Shown: positions 10,128 to 19,307, counted from the first letter of the stretch. The stretch is 47,093 nucleotides of DNA from an uncultured Candidatus Pelagibacter sp. (GCA_905612385.1 CAJQRR010000018.1:1-47093); one strand, 5' to 3'. The notes: generated by a model from the letters alone, not told the origin. Translations and numbers: made by a program.

Positions 10128-10161
10128 TTGTAATAAGAATATTAATAAGTAAAACATTTAT

Positions 10162-10977
10162 ATGATTAAACAAGCTATAATTCCTTTAGCCGGCCTGGGG
10201 ACTAGACTGTTACCACTAACTAGTATTTTTGCAAAAGAACTTTTACCTATTAATGGTAAACCCGGTCTTATTTATATTCTTGACGAATGTATTGATGCAG
10301 GTATCAAAGAAGTTGTATTTATCATCTCAAAAAAAAAAATGATGATAAAGAAATATTTTTATAATGATAAATTTTATAAAGATATTATTAAAAAAAAGAA
10401 CGATCCTAATATTGTCAAAGAGTATAAAAAAATTCTTAAATACAAAAAAATGATTAAATTTGTTTTTCAAGATAAGCCATTAGGTACTGCTGACGCTGTT
10501 TATAAAACTAAGAAATTTATCACAGATAAGTATTTTTTAATGTTACTACCAGATGATTTGATAATTAAAAAAAACTGCTCTAAATCTATGATAGCTATTC
10601 ATCAAAAATTTAAAACACCTGTTATGGCAAGCATGAAAGTTAATAAAAATGACGTATCAAGATGGGGTATCTATAACATTAAGAAAAAAATTGATAAAAA
10701 AAATTTTATTATCAACAATGTTGTTGAAAAGCCTTCTATAAAAGCTTCACCATCAAATTATGCAGTAATTGGAAGGTATATATTACCTAAAACAATTTTT
10801 TCTAAATTGAAATCCCTAAAACCGGGTAAGAGTGGTGAATTCCATATCACTGATGCTATCCAGGCCTTAATAGATGATAATAATAAATTTATTGGTCACA
10901 ATTTCACAGGTAAATATTTAGATTGTGGAACAATGAAGGGCTATATTAAATCAACGTTGGAGATTTCTAAACAATGA
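10162..10977 (+). CDS. galU: UTP-glucose-1-phosphate uridylyltransferase
   Basis: GalU makes UDP-glucose from UTP and glucose-1-phosphate. The nucleotidyl-transferase signature PLAGLGTRLLPLT begins at about residue 8 and is followed by KELLPINGKPGLIYILDE, then PLGTADAV and LLPDDL, with VVEKP near the middle. The length (271) is slightly short of the usual 280-300. The ATG of ugd overlaps its stop by four bases, so the two genes form a unit converting glucose-1-phosphate to UDP-glucuronate. Confidence 0.95.
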   Translation: MIKQAIIPLAGLGTRLLPLTSIFAKELLPINGKPGLIYILDECIDAGIKEVVFIISKKKMMIKKYFYNDKFYKDIIKKKNDPNIVKEYKKILKYKKMIKFVFQDKPLGTADAVYKTKKFITDKYFLMLLPDDLIIKKNCSKSMIAIHQKFKTPVMASMKVNKNDVSRWGIYNIKKKIDKKNFIINNVVEKPSIKASPSNYAVIGRYILPKTIFSKLKSLKPGKSGEFHITDAIQALIDDNNKFIGHNFTGKYLDCGTMKGYIKSTLEISKQ

Positions 10978-12272
10978 AACTTTGCATGATAGGAACTGGA
11001 TATGTTGGTTTAGTAAGTGGAGTTTGTTTTTCTGATTTAGGAAATGATGTTATTTGTGTTGATAGAGATATAAATAAAATTAAAAATTTAAAAAATGGTA
11101 TTATTCCAATATATGAACCTGGTTTAGACGAATTAGTCGTTAAAAATTATAAAAATAATCGCTTAAAGTTTTCTACAAATTTGAAAGATTCAATTTTAAA
11201 ATCAGATATTATTTTTGTTTGTGTTGGTACACCGACAAAAAAAAATGGAAATAATGCTGACTTAAGTCAGGTATACAATGTTGCAAAAGAAATTAGTAGA
11301 TCAATTAAAAAGTTTAAAATTATTATAACTAAATCCACGGTTCCAGTAACAACAGGTGATGAAATAGAAAAAATTATTTCAAAAAAAGTTTCAAAAAATC
11401 TTTTCTCAGTAGTTTCAAATCCTGAATTTCTTAGAGAGGGTGATGCTATAAGAGATTTTACCTATCCTGACAGAGTAGTCATAGGCACTAATGACAAAAA
11501 ATCTAATAAAATTTTAAAGAATCTATATTCACCACTGATATCAAAAGGTGCCAAGTACGTTAATACCTCTAGAAGAGCAGCAGAATTAATAAAATATGCT
11601 TCTAATGCTTTTTTAGCTACTAAAATAACTTTTATTAATGAACTAGCTAATTTGTGTGAAAAAATTGATGTCAATATTGAGGATATCTCGATTGGTATGG
11701 GTCTTGATAATAGAATTGGTAGTCGTTTTTTAAGAGCAGGACCTGCTTATGGCGGATCTTGCTTTCCTAAAGACACAAAAGCTATTACTGCAACTGCTGA
11801 GAAATTTAAAACAGATTTAACAGTTATTAAAAGTGTTATCAAATCAAATGAAAACAGATCATCGCTAATGCTAAAAAGAGTTTTTGATATTTTAAAAAAT
11901 AAGGTAAAAAATAAAAATATTTGCTTTTTAGGTGTAACATTTAAGGCAAACACAGATGATATGAGAGATTCTTCAAGTTTGTCTATGATTCCCGCATTAA
12001 CAAAAAAAGGTGCAAAAATTAATTATTTTGACCCTACTGGAGAAAAGAAGCATTTTAAAAAATTTAAGAATGTTATTTTTTCAAATAACATTAAAGATGC
12101 CATTAAAAATTCAGATTTAATTATTATTCACACGGAGTGGAATGATTTTAAAGCTATCAATTTTAAAAAAGATGTGCAAAACAAAAGGTTCTCAATTTTT
12201 GATATGAGAAATATTTATTCAGTTAATAAGATGAAGGATCAAAAAATTAAATATTTTAGTATTGGAAATTAA
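10974..12272 (+). CDS. ugd: UDP-glucose 6-dehydrogenase
   Basis: The enzyme oxidises UDP-glucose to UDP-glucuronate with two NAD+. The Rossmann motif GTGYVG is at residues 7-12, the substrate lysine at about Lys207 (ELIKYASN), and the catalytic Cys263 lies in GGSCFPKDTKA. The C-terminal UDP-binding domain has TFKANTDDMRDSSSL. The 432-residue length is normal. No glycosyltransferase or capsule genes are adjacent, so the use of UDP-glucuronate (glycolipid, LPS or polysaccharide) is unknown. The stop codon shares TTAA with the convergent ridA-like gene. Confidence 0.96.
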   Translation: MKLCMIGTGYVGLVSGVCFSDLGNDVICVDRDINKIKNLKNGIIPIYEPGLDELVVKNYKNNRLKFSTNLKDSILKSDIIFVCVGTPTKKNGNNADLSQVYNVAKEISRSIKKFKIIITKSTVPVTTGDEIEKIISKKVSKNLFSVVSNPEFLREGDAIRDFTYPDRVVIGTNDKKSNKILKNLYSPLISKGAKYVNTSRRAAELIKYASNAFLATKITFINELANLCEKIDVNIEDISIGMGLDNRIGSRFLRAGPAYGGSCFPKDTKAITATAEKFKTDLTVIKSVIKSNENRSSLMLKRVFDILKNKVKNKNICFLGVTFKANTDDMRDSSSLSMIPALTKKGAKINYFDPTGEKKHFKKFKNVIFSNNIKDAIKNSDLIIIHTEWNDFKAINFKKDVQNKRFSIFDMRNIYSVNKMKDQKIKYFSIGN

Positions 12273-12730
12273 TTTAATTCAAAAATAGCATCAACTTCAA
12301 CAGAAACGCCAAGTGGTAAACTGTTTGTACTAACAGCAGCTCGTGTATGCATTCCGGCGTCTCCAAAAACTGAAACTATTAAATCTGAAGCACCATTTAT
12401 TACCTTAGGCTGTTCTGTAAAGTCTTCTGTTGAATTAACAAATCCTGTTAGTTTCACACAAGATTTAACTTTCGAAAGATCGTTATCACAAGCTTTTTTA
12501 ACTTGGGATATTATGTTTAAGCCACAACGTTTAGCTGCTTCATAGCCATCTTCAGTTTTTAAATCTTTGCCAACCTTACCTTTAATTAATTCTCCATTTG
12601 ATGCGATAGAAATTTGCCCTGAGATAAAGAGCATTTTACCAATTTGTTTCGAAGCAACATATGATCCAACTGGATCTCTTGCTTCTGGTAGTTCTAAGCT
12701 TAATTCTTTTATCTTATCTTCATATGACAT
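12269..12730 (-). CDS. RidA/YjgF-family protein (variant subgroup)
   Basis: The 153-residue product belongs to the YjgF/YER057c/UK114 superfamily: MLFISGQISI and the C-terminal THTRAA-like segment (MHTRAAVSTNSLPLGVSVEVDAIFEL) fit the fold, and the Arg and Glu of the RidA imine-deaminase site appear kept. It has about 25 extra N-terminal residues (ELSLELPEARDPVGSYV) as in the subgroup annotated YjgF_like_1, whose substrate is not established. It follows a small secreted protein by two bases at the end of the ruvX-to-topA transcription run. Imine or enamine hydrolysis is likely but unproven. Confidence 0.85.
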   Translation of the reverse strand: MSYEDKIKELSLELPEARDPVGSYVASKQIGKMLFISGQISIASNGELIKGKVGKDLKTEDGYEAAKRCGLNIISQVKKACDNDLSKVKSCVKLTGFVNSTEDFTEQPKVINGASDLIVSVFGDAGMHTRAAVSTNSLPLGVSVEVDAIFELN

Positions 12731-12732
12731 GT

Positions 12733-13038
12733 TTATTTCTCCATAAATTCGATTAATGTTTTGCTATTCTTAAATTTAACAAATTTTTCTTTTAAGTTAA
12801 GTTTGTCAAATTTCTTTTTACCACTTTTAGTATTTGTAGCTATTTTTTCCTTAAGCTCCTCTGCTCCAACTGTTACCTTTAATTTAAGCCCTGAAGATTT
12901 TTCTTTTAGATTTATTGCCGAACATTCTAAATATTTCGCACTAACTTTATCAAACTGAGTACAATCGATCTTTTTTGCTATCGTATTAGTCGCAATAAGT
13001 GTCCATGTGATTAATGCTGTAAATATTATTTTTTTCAT
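12733..13038 (-). CDS. Small secreted protein of unknown function
   Basis: I do not recognise a named family. The 101-residue product starts with a signal peptide (MKK, hydrophobic 4-20) with likely cleavage after TIA at 19-21. The mature part is short and lysine-rich with two cysteines, Cys26 and Cys39, in the pattern DCTQFDKVSAKYLEC, which could form a disulfide in the periplasm. Its ATG overlaps the topA stop by four bases and the ridA-like gene begins two bases after it, so it is a genuine cotranscribed gene. A function tied to topA or ridA is not implied. Confidence 0.75.
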   Translation of the reverse strand: MKKIIFTALITWTLIATNTIAKKIDCTQFDKVSAKYLECSAINLKEKSSGLKLKVTVGAEELKEKIATNTKSGKKKFDKLNLKEKFVKFKNSKTLIEFMEK

Positions 13039-15626
13039 TTTTTTTTCTTTTTCTTAGATTTTTTATTTTTATCGTATTCCTTTCTTTTCTCAATTAATAT
13101 TAAAGCTTCTTCCATATTAAGTTCTAACGGGTCTTTTTCCTCTGGTATCGTCGCATTAAGAGATTTATACTTAATATAAGGTCCATATTGACCCTTCATT
13201 ACTTTAACAGGCTTTTTGTCTTCAGGGTGCTCTCCTAGATCTTTTATAATTGACGCAGACATTCTACCTGGTTTTGCCTCTGCTATTAAAGTGATTGCTC
13301 TATTAATACCAATTGAGAAGATTTCTTCGACATTTTCAATCCTTGCTGATTTGTTTTCACATTTTAAATATGGACCAAATCTTCCTGTATTTAATATTAT
13401 ATCTTTTTGATTTTCAGGATTAATACCTAAACTTTTTGGTAATGAGCACAAAAATTTAGCCCTATCAAGATCCACACTATCTAATGTAATTCCTTTAGGT
13501 ATAGAAACATTTCTTAAATTATTATCTTCTTTTTCTATCTTCTTTTTTTTTGTTTTCTTTTTCTTTTTTGTTTCAATTACAACCTCTTCTTTAATTTCCT
13601 CATTTTTTTCATATTGTAAGTAGGGGCCAAATCTTCCATTTTTAAGATATATATCATTCCCATTTTCATGTTTTCCTATAAACTTTGGTTCAGCTAGTTG
13701 AGATTGAGTAGCTGCTTTAGTTTTAGAAAGGGGTCTAGTAAATTTACAATCTGGATAATTTGAACAACCTATAAAAGCACCACCTCTAAAACTATTTTTT
13801 AAACTTAATGATCCACTGTCACAAAATTTACATTGTCTATTAATATTTCCATCTTTATCTCTTTCAAAAATTAAACTACCTAGGCTGTCGTTTAATAGAT
13901 CTAAAACTTCTCTAGTTCTTTTTTCTTTAACGTCAGATACATTTTGATTAAAATCTTTCCAAAATAACTCTAGAACTTTTATCCATCCTTCCTTGCCAGT
14001 CGTAATATCATCAAGTTGGCTTTCTAAACTTGCAGTGAAGTTATAGTCAACATACTTGGAAAAAAGTTTTTCAAGAAAAGCAGAAATTAATTTACCACGA
14101 TCTGTTGGGTGAAATCTTTTATTAATTGCTTCTGCATACCCTCTAGTAGATATAACAGATATTATACTTGCATAAGTTGAAGGTCTTCCAATACCAAGTT
14201 CCTCTAATTTTTTAACTAAACTTGCCTCTGAGTATCTTGGTGGTGGTTGTGTAAAATGTTGCTCATCTAATAGAGCCTCTATATTAACTGGACCTTTGAT
14301 CATTTCAGGAAGTATATCTTCATCATCATCTTTTTTAGTGTCTTTCATAACTTTCAAGAACCCATCAAATTTAATAACAGATCCACTAGCTTTACAGACT
14401 GTTCCACTATCATCTGAACTTATTGTAATAGTGTTTCTATCAAATTGAGCGGGCTTCATTTGAGAGGATAGGGCTCTACTCCAAATTAAATCGTATAATT
14501 TATGCTGATCTGGACTTAAATATTTTTTAACAGTATCTGGTGCTCGCATAATATCCGTTGGTCTAATTGCTTCATGTGCTTCTTGAGCATTTTTAGCTTT
14601 TTTCCCAGAGTAACTTGCAGCATTATCTGGAACATATTCTTCACCAAACTCACTTTTTACATATTTCCTAAAAGTATCTATAGCGTCTGTAGATAGATTG
14701 GTACCATCTGTACGCATGTACGTGATAAGACCAATAGTTTCACCGTCTATTTCTATACCTTGATAAAGTTTTTGAGCTATCTGCATTGTTCGTGACGCTC
14801 CAAATCCCAGTCTACCAGAAGAAACTTGCTGCAATGTAGAGGTGGTAAATGGGCCTGAAGGATTTCTATTAACAACTTTGCTTGAGATGTCATTTATATT
14901 GAACTTCTTAGACTTAACTTCTTCAATTGCTTTATCAATTTCAGCTTTATTTTTAAAAGAAAATTTTTCAATTTTTTTATCATTCAGTTGAGTGATACTT
15001 GCTAATATAGAATTTTTATCAGTATCGTTGAATTGAATACTTAAAGTCCAAAATTCCTCAGGATTAAAAAGCTCTATTTCATGCTCTCGTTCTGTAATTA
15101 ATTTTAAAGCAACAGACTGAACACGTCCTGCAGATTTACAACCAGGGAGTTTTGTCCATAAAATTGGTGAGATATTAAAGCCAACTAAATAGTCTAAGGC
15201 TCTTCTAGCCATATAAGCATCAACGAGTAGGGGCTCGATTTGTCGAGGATTTTCAATCCCATGAATAACTGCTTTTTTTGTAATTTCATTAAAAACAACT
15301 CTTTCTACATGTTTATCTTTAATCAATTTTTTTTCATCTAAATATTCTTTAACATGCCAAGCTATCGCTTCTCCCTCACGGTCTGGGTCAGTTGCTAATA
15401 TGATTTTTGAAGAAATTTTAGCCGCATCTGTAATTTCTTTAAGATATTTTTTAGAAAAACTATCTACTTCCCATTTCATTTTAAAATTATTTTCTGGATC
15501 AACAGAGCCATTTTTCGAAGGAAGATCTCTAATATGACCATAACTTGCTAATACAATATAATCATCACCTAGATATTTATTGATAGTTTTTGCTTTAGCT
15601 GGACTTTCTACGACTACAAGATTCAT
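13035..15626 (-). CDS. topA: DNA topoisomerase I
   Basis: TopA relaxes negative supercoils by transient single-strand cleavage. The TOPRIM domain is at the N-terminus (VVESPAKAKTI; acidic ATDPDREGE at 79-87-like positions with Asp80 and Asp82), and the active tyrosine is Tyr303 in ITYMRTDGT. After the core come one four-cysteine zinc ribbon (CKFC ... GCSNYPDC, about 600-630) and three GPY-type C-terminal repeats (FGPYLQYE, FGPYLKCE, YGPYIKYK). Lysine runs separate the repeats and end the protein. The length of 863 is normal for alphaproteobacteria. Confidence 0.97.
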   Translation of the reverse strand: MNLVVVESPAKAKTINKYLGDDYIVLASYGHIRDLPSKNGSVDPENNFKMKWEVDSFSKKYLKEITDAAKISSKIILATDPDREGEAIAWHVKEYLDEKKLIKDKHVERVVFNEITKKAVIHGIENPRQIEPLLVDAYMARRALDYLVGFNISPILWTKLPGCKSAGRVQSVALKLITEREHEIELFNPEEFWTLSIQFNDTDKNSILASITQLNDKKIEKFSFKNKAEIDKAIEEVKSKKFNINDISSKVVNRNPSGPFTTSTLQQVSSGRLGFGASRTMQIAQKLYQGIEIDGETIGLITYMRTDGTNLSTDAIDTFRKYVKSEFGEEYVPDNAASYSGKKAKNAQEAHEAIRPTDIMRAPDTVKKYLSPDQHKLYDLIWSRALSSQMKPAQFDRNTITISSDDSGTVCKASGSVIKFDGFLKVMKDTKKDDDEDILPEMIKGPVNIEALLDEQHFTQPPPRYSEASLVKKLEELGIGRPSTYASIISVISTRGYAEAINKRFHPTDRGKLISAFLEKLFSKYVDYNFTASLESQLDDITTGKEGWIKVLELFWKDFNQNVSDVKEKRTREVLDLLNDSLGSLIFERDKDGNINRQCKFCDSGSLSLKNSFRGGAFIGCSNYPDCKFTRPLSKTKAATQSQLAEPKFIGKHENGNDIYLKNGRFGPYLQYEKNEEIKEEVVIETKKKKKTKKKKIEKEDNNLRNVSIPKGITLDSVDLDRAKFLCSLPKSLGINPENQKDIILNTGRFGPYLKCENKSARIENVEEIFSIGINRAITLIAEAKPGRMSASIIKDLGEHPEDKKPVKVMKGQYGPYIKYKSLNATIPEEKDPLELNMEEALILIEKRKEYDKNKKSKKKKKK

Positions 15627-15663
15627 TACTAAACAAATTACTTAAAAGACTTAGATAGTCAAA

Positions 15664-16239
15664 TCAATAAATTTTAGTCTTGGTTTCTTCTTTGTTTTTC
15701 AATCGTTTGACGTTTTCTCTATGTGTATAGAATATAAGTACAAACATTATTATGAAAAAAATTGAATTATAATTTTCAAAAATTATTAAATAAATTGGAA
15801 CCATTAAACTACCAACAAGTGATGAAAGAGATGAATATTTTGAAATTAGAAATGTAACAGCCCAACTAAAGACAAATACCAAACCCAGAATTATGTTTAT
15901 TGAAAATAATATTCCAACATATGTTGCAACACCCTTACCCCCTTTAAACTTAAGCCATATAGGGAAAACGTGTCCCAAGAATGCACTTAGTGATGCAATA
16001 AAGATATAATCAGGATAATTAAATTTTACATATAAAACAGGCAATACAGCTTTTGTTATATCCAGTAATAAAGTTGCGTAGCCTAACGTTTTATTACCTG
16101 TTCTAAGAGCATTTGTTGCTCCAATGTTTCCTGAGCCAATATCTCTAATATCTTTTTTTAAAAATATTTTTGTAAGTATAAAACCAAAAGGTATTGATCC
16201 TAATAAATATGAGCTTAACGCAACAATTAAATATTCCAT
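15664..16239 (-). CDS. plsY: Acyl-phosphate:glycerol-3-phosphate acyltransferase PlsY
   Basis: PlsY starts phospholipid synthesis by acylating glycerol-3-phosphate from acyl-phosphate in the inner membrane. The three family motifs are visible: GSIPFGFI near residue 14, DIGSGNIGATNALRT at about 34-48, and FKGGKGVATYVG near residue 103. Several membrane segments and a length of 191 fit. It lies between pyrC' and topA, where dprA is usually also found; here only 37 bases separate plsY and topA. Confidence 0.96.
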   Translation of the reverse strand: MEYLIVALSSYLLGSIPFGFILTKIFLKKDIRDIGSGNIGATNALRTGNKTLGYATLLLDITKAVLPVLYVKFNYPDYIFIASLSAFLGHVFPIWLKFKGGKGVATYVGILFSINIILGLVFVFSWAVTFLISKYSSLSSLVGSLMVPIYLIIFENYNSIFFIIMFVLIFYTHRENVKRLKNKEETKTKIY

Positions 16240-16241
16240 TA

Positions 16242-17528
16242 TTATAACTTAAATAATTCTTCACCTTTTACAAATGTATTAGTGACTTTACCTTGTAGTT
16301 TTTTGTCTTCAATGGAGGTGTTTTTTGATTTGGAGATAAGTTTATCTTTTTTAACGACCCATGGCTTATCAATATCTACAATGCAAAAGTCTGCTTCATT
16401 ACCCACTGAAAGATTACCCTTATCAATTTTTAAAATTTTTGCAGGGTTTGATGTTAAGGCTTTAATTATAGTTTCTAATTTAACAGAACCATTGTGGTAT
16501 AACTCCAAACTTAGTGATAAAAGCGTTTCTATTCCTGACGCTCCTGTTGATGCTTGTGCAAACGTTAATCTTTTTTGCTCTTCATCTTCCGGTTTATGGT
16601 CAGACACAATAACATCTATCGTTTCATCTTTTAATCCTTGTACTAGCGCAATTCTATCTTCTTCAGTTCTTAATGGTGGTGATAATTTTAAGAAAGTTCT
16701 GAAATCACCTATATCATTTTCATTTAACGAAAGGTTATTTATGGAGACAGATGTCGTAAACTTAACTTTATTTTTTCTTTCCCCAATAACCTCAACAGAT
16801 TTTGCAGCAGAAATTTGCGATATATGATATCTGCATTTAATGTTTTCAAGTAATGTTAGATCTCTTTCAATAATTATTCTTTCAGCAACAGCAGGTATTC
16901 CTGATAACCCAAGTTTAGTTGCAATAATTCCAGAATTAATCATTCCATTTTTAGATAAATCATAATCTTCAGCATGCTGCATAATTAGTGTGCCCAAATC
17001 TTTAGCTGAGTTCATTATACGAGACATCAGTCTAGTATTTTGAATTGTTTTAACCCCATCAGTAAATCCAATTATTCCTCTACTTTGAAGTAGACCAAAT
17101 TCAGTCATGGTAGTTCCTTCAATATTTTTTGTAAGAGCGGCACTTGGAAAAACATTAATTTTAGATTTGTCTCTTCCACGTCTTTTTAAAAAATCTACTA
17201 TTGAAACGTTATCTATAATTGGATCTGTATTAGGCATAGTAACGACTGAAGTAACACCTCCTGCAAGTGCTGCATTACTTAGAGTTCTAAAATTTTCTTT
17301 ATATTCATAACCAGGCTCGCCTGCAAAGACACGCATATCAACAAGACCTGGGAATATATATTTGCCATTTAAGTCTATTACCTTTTCTCTTGAAGGAATG
17401 TTATTAGAATTTACTTTTTTACCAATAGCTTCAATTAAACCATCTTCACCAATAATTAATCCACCGTTCTCATTGATAGAATTATGAGGGTCAATTATAT
17501 TTGCATTTATAAAGTATTGTTTTTTCAT
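16242..17528 (-). CDS. pyrC: PyrC'-type dihydroorotase-like protein, probably non-catalytic
   Basis: The 428-residue protein is a dihydroorotase-family amidohydrolase by overall sequence (FPGLVDMRVFAGEPGYEYKE, AGGVTSVVTMPNTDP, MQHAEDY, SDHKPEDEEQKR). The metal-binding DxHxH of active enzymes is replaced by Asp64-Met-Arg66-Val-Phe68, and the later HxxH reads YHISQIS. Metal binding and catalysis are therefore probably lost. Such degenerate copies next to pyrB are known (PyrC' or PyrX) as structural partners of aspartate carbamoyltransferase. One base separates it from pyrB, consistent with a PyrB-PyrC' complex. A working dihydroorotase should lie elsewhere. Confidence 0.9.
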   Translation of the reverse strand: MKKQYFINANIIDPHNSINENGGLIIGEDGLIEAIGKKVNSNNIPSREKVIDLNGKYIFPGLVDMRVFAGEPGYEYKENFRTLSNAALAGGVTSVVTMPNTDPIIDNVSIVDFLKRRGRDKSKINVFPSAALTKNIEGTTMTEFGLLQSRGIIGFTDGVKTIQNTRLMSRIMNSAKDLGTLIMQHAEDYDLSKNGMINSGIIATKLGLSGIPAVAERIIIERDLTLLENIKCRYHISQISAAKSVEVIGERKNKVKFTTSVSINNLSLNENDIGDFRTFLKLSPPLRTEEDRIALVQGLKDETIDVIVSDHKPEDEEQKRLTFAQASTGASGIETLLSLSLELYHNGSVKLETIIKALTSNPAKILKIDKGNLSVGNEADFCIVDIDKPWVVKKDKLISKSKNTSIEDKKLQGKVTNTFVKGEELFKL

Positions 17529-18470
17529 TTATTCACAAAATATTTTTAAACAAGCCATTCTTACTGCCACACCTAGTTCAACCTGTTCCTTAATCACGCT
17601 TCTGTTAATGTCATCTGCCAATTTTGTATCAATTTCGATCCCTCTATTCATTGGACCTGGATGCATAATCAAGGCATCATCTTTTGCATGAGCAAGCTTA
17701 TCTGGAGTTAGTCCATAATATTCATAGTATTCTCTATTAGAAGACAAGAAAGAACTAGTCATCCTTTCATTTTGTAACCTTAGCATCATTACAATATCAC
17801 AATCTTTCAGACCTTTTTTCATATCTGTAAATGTATCAACGCCAAACTTCTCTATTTCTTTTGGCATTAAGTTTGATGGTGCAATAATGTTAACTTCTGC
17901 ACCTAACATATTTAGAAGATAAATATTTGATCTTGCAACACGTGAATGAGTTATGTCACCACAAATCGCAATTCTTAAACCTTCAATTTTCTTTTTACGA
18001 TTTATAATTGTTAAAGCATCTAATAAAGCTTGAGTAGGGTGTTCACGGCTTCCATCACCAGCATTAAGCACTGCGCAGTTTACTTTTTGAGATAAAAGAT
18101 TACATGCACCTGAATCTTGATGTCTAATTACAATTATATCTGGATGCATTGCATTTAAAGTCATTGCGGTATCTATTAGTGTTTCACCTTTCTTAACCGC
18201 AGAGTTCGCCATGTTCATTGACATAACATCTGCACCCAATCTTTTTCCAGCTAATTCAAATGAACTTTGTGTTCTAGTTGAAGGTTCAAAAAATAAATTA
18301 ATTTGAGTTTTACCACCCAAGATATTCAATCTTTTATTTTTACTTTGGTTGAGTTTAATAAAAGTCTTAGCCTCATCTAAAATTAAATTAACATCATTTA
18401 TGGATAGATCTTGTATACCTAGGAGGTGTTTTTGAGATATTTTAATAGCTTTATTTGTTTTGGTTGCCAT
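17529..18470 (-). CDS. pyrB: Aspartate carbamoyltransferase catalytic subunit
   Basis: PyrB makes carbamoyl-aspartate, the committed step of pyrimidine synthesis. The carbamoyl-phosphate motif is [13 protein letters not shown] (about 57-69), followed by [13 protein letters not shown] (about 140) and the C-terminal MHPGPMNRG. The 313 residues are a normal length. No regulatory pyrI is adjacent; the next gene is the inactive-looking pyrC', which in related bacteria associates with PyrB. ruvX lies 42 bases upstream on the same strand. Confidence 0.97.
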   Translation of the reverse strand: MATKTNKAIKISQKHLLGIQDLSINDVNLILDEAKTFIKLNQSKNKRLNILGGKTQINLFFEPSTRTQSSFELAGKRLGADVMSMNMANSAVKKGETLIDTAMTLNAMHPDIIVIRHQDSGACNLLSQKVNCAVLNAGDGSREHPTQALLDALTIINRKKKIEGLRIAICGDITHSRVARSNIYLLNMLGAEVNIIAPSNLMPKEIEKFGVDTFTDMKKGLKDCDIVMMLRLQNERMTSSFLSSNREYYEYYGLTPDKLAHAKDDALIMHPGPMNRGIEIDTKLADDINRSVIKEQVELGVAVRMACLKIFCE

Positions 18471-18512
18471 TAAAACTAACTCTATAACTATTAAGTATAC
18501 CTATGGCAAGTA

Positions 18513-18968
18513 TTAATTGTTTAAAAAGTCTATAGCTCCTTGCAATATAAAAGCTGCTGCATTTTGATCGATAGTTTTAACTCTTTTTGAAACATTAACA
18601 TCTAATAAGCTTGATAGGTTAAATGCTCCAACTGTTGACAACCTTTCATCCCAAAGAATTACAGGTAGATCAATAGATTTTGAAATATTTAATGCAACGT
18701 CGTTAACAGATTGAGCTGACCTTCCAAGTGAACCATCCATATTTACTGGATTACCAATAATGATACCACCGATATTGTTTTCTTTAATAATCACATTAAG
18801 TTGATCAATAAGTTCATTAGTATTTGTTTTATTTATAGTTTTAAAAGGTGTCGCAATTGACTGTTTCTCATCACAAATGGAGACACCAATTCTTTTAGAC
18901 CCCAAATCTAAACCAATAAATCGTACTTTATTTGAGTGTTTTATTTTAAAATCTTCAATTGTGATCAT
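18513..18968 (-). CDS. ruvX: YqgF/RuvX-family RNase H-like nuclease
   Basis: The YqgF fold is recognised by GLDLGSKRIGVSICDE (catalytic Asp in GLDLG), IGNPVNMDGS, and LPVILWDERLST, with the last acidic residue in DQNAAAFILQ. The family processes the 5' end of pre-16S rRNA and has been proposed to resolve Holliday junctions. I chose the ATG at 18968 (152 codons counting the stop); a longer frame from 19049 would run across the divergent gatC start and adds non-conserved residues. It heads the minus-strand run through pyrB, pyrC', plsY and topA. Confidence 0.92.
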   Translation of the reverse strand: MITIEDFKIKHSNKVRFIGLDLGSKRIGVSICDEKQSIATPFKTINKTNTNELIDQLNVIIKENNIGGIIIGNPVNMDGSLGRSAQSVNDVALNISKSIDLPVILWDERLSTVGAFNLSSLLDVNVSKRVKTIDQNAAAFILQGAIDFLNN

Positions 18969-18985
18969 ATTGTATATTTTATACT
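18959..18985 (+). promoter_or_regulatory. Possible gatCAB promoter
   Basis: TTGTGA (18959-18964) and TATACT (18980-18985) are 15 bases apart, giving a predicted start near 18992 and a leader of about 28 bases before gatC. The -10 box is good, the spacing is short, and the -35 would lie within the ruvX start codon region. The match is only suggestive. Confidence 0.3.
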
Positions 18986-19019
18986 TAAGTGATAGTTTGC
19001 CGACATATTTAATTACCAC

Positions 19020-19307
19020 ATGACAATTGATCTTAAAACAATAAAGCACATATCTAAATTATCGAGAATTTCAGTTGATGATGAAAAAGCTAAAAAATTA
19101 GCTGGAGATATGAACTCTATATTTGATTTTATTGAAAAATTGAAAGAACTTGATACCAATAACGTAGAACCTTTAACTTCTGTTGCTGAAACAACATTAA
19201 AATTAAGAATAGATGAAGTTAAAAGTGGCAATATTAGAGAGCAAGTTTTAAAAAACTCTCCAGATGAAAATGAAGATTTTTTTGTTGTACCCAGGGTGGT
19301 TGAATAA
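19020..19307 (+). CDS. gatC: Asp-tRNA(Asn)/Glu-tRNA(Gln) amidotransferase subunit C
   Basis: The 95-residue protein matches Gat[21 protein letters not shown], then [19 protein letters not shown], ending with [10 protein letters not shown]. GatC is the small belt subunit that stabilises the GatA-GatB complex. It overlaps gatA by one base. The three-gene operon implies that Gln-tRNA (and possibly Asn-tRNA) is made indirectly by transamidation, as is usual in alphaproteobacteria. Confidence 0.96.
   Translation: MTIDLKTIKHISKLSRISVDDEKAKKLAGDMNSIFDFIEKLKELDTNNVEPLTSVAETTLKLRIDEVKSGNIREQVLKNSPDENEDFFVVPRVVE

Noticed and set aside
16282..16827. Long plus-strand open frame (about 181 codons) inside pyrC'
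   Set aside because: It mirrors the coding strand of pyrC', with no start signal or known motif; a shadow frame.
18969..19049. Longer ruvX from 19049
   Set aside because: It would cross the divergent gatC start and adds residues not found in YqgF proteins.
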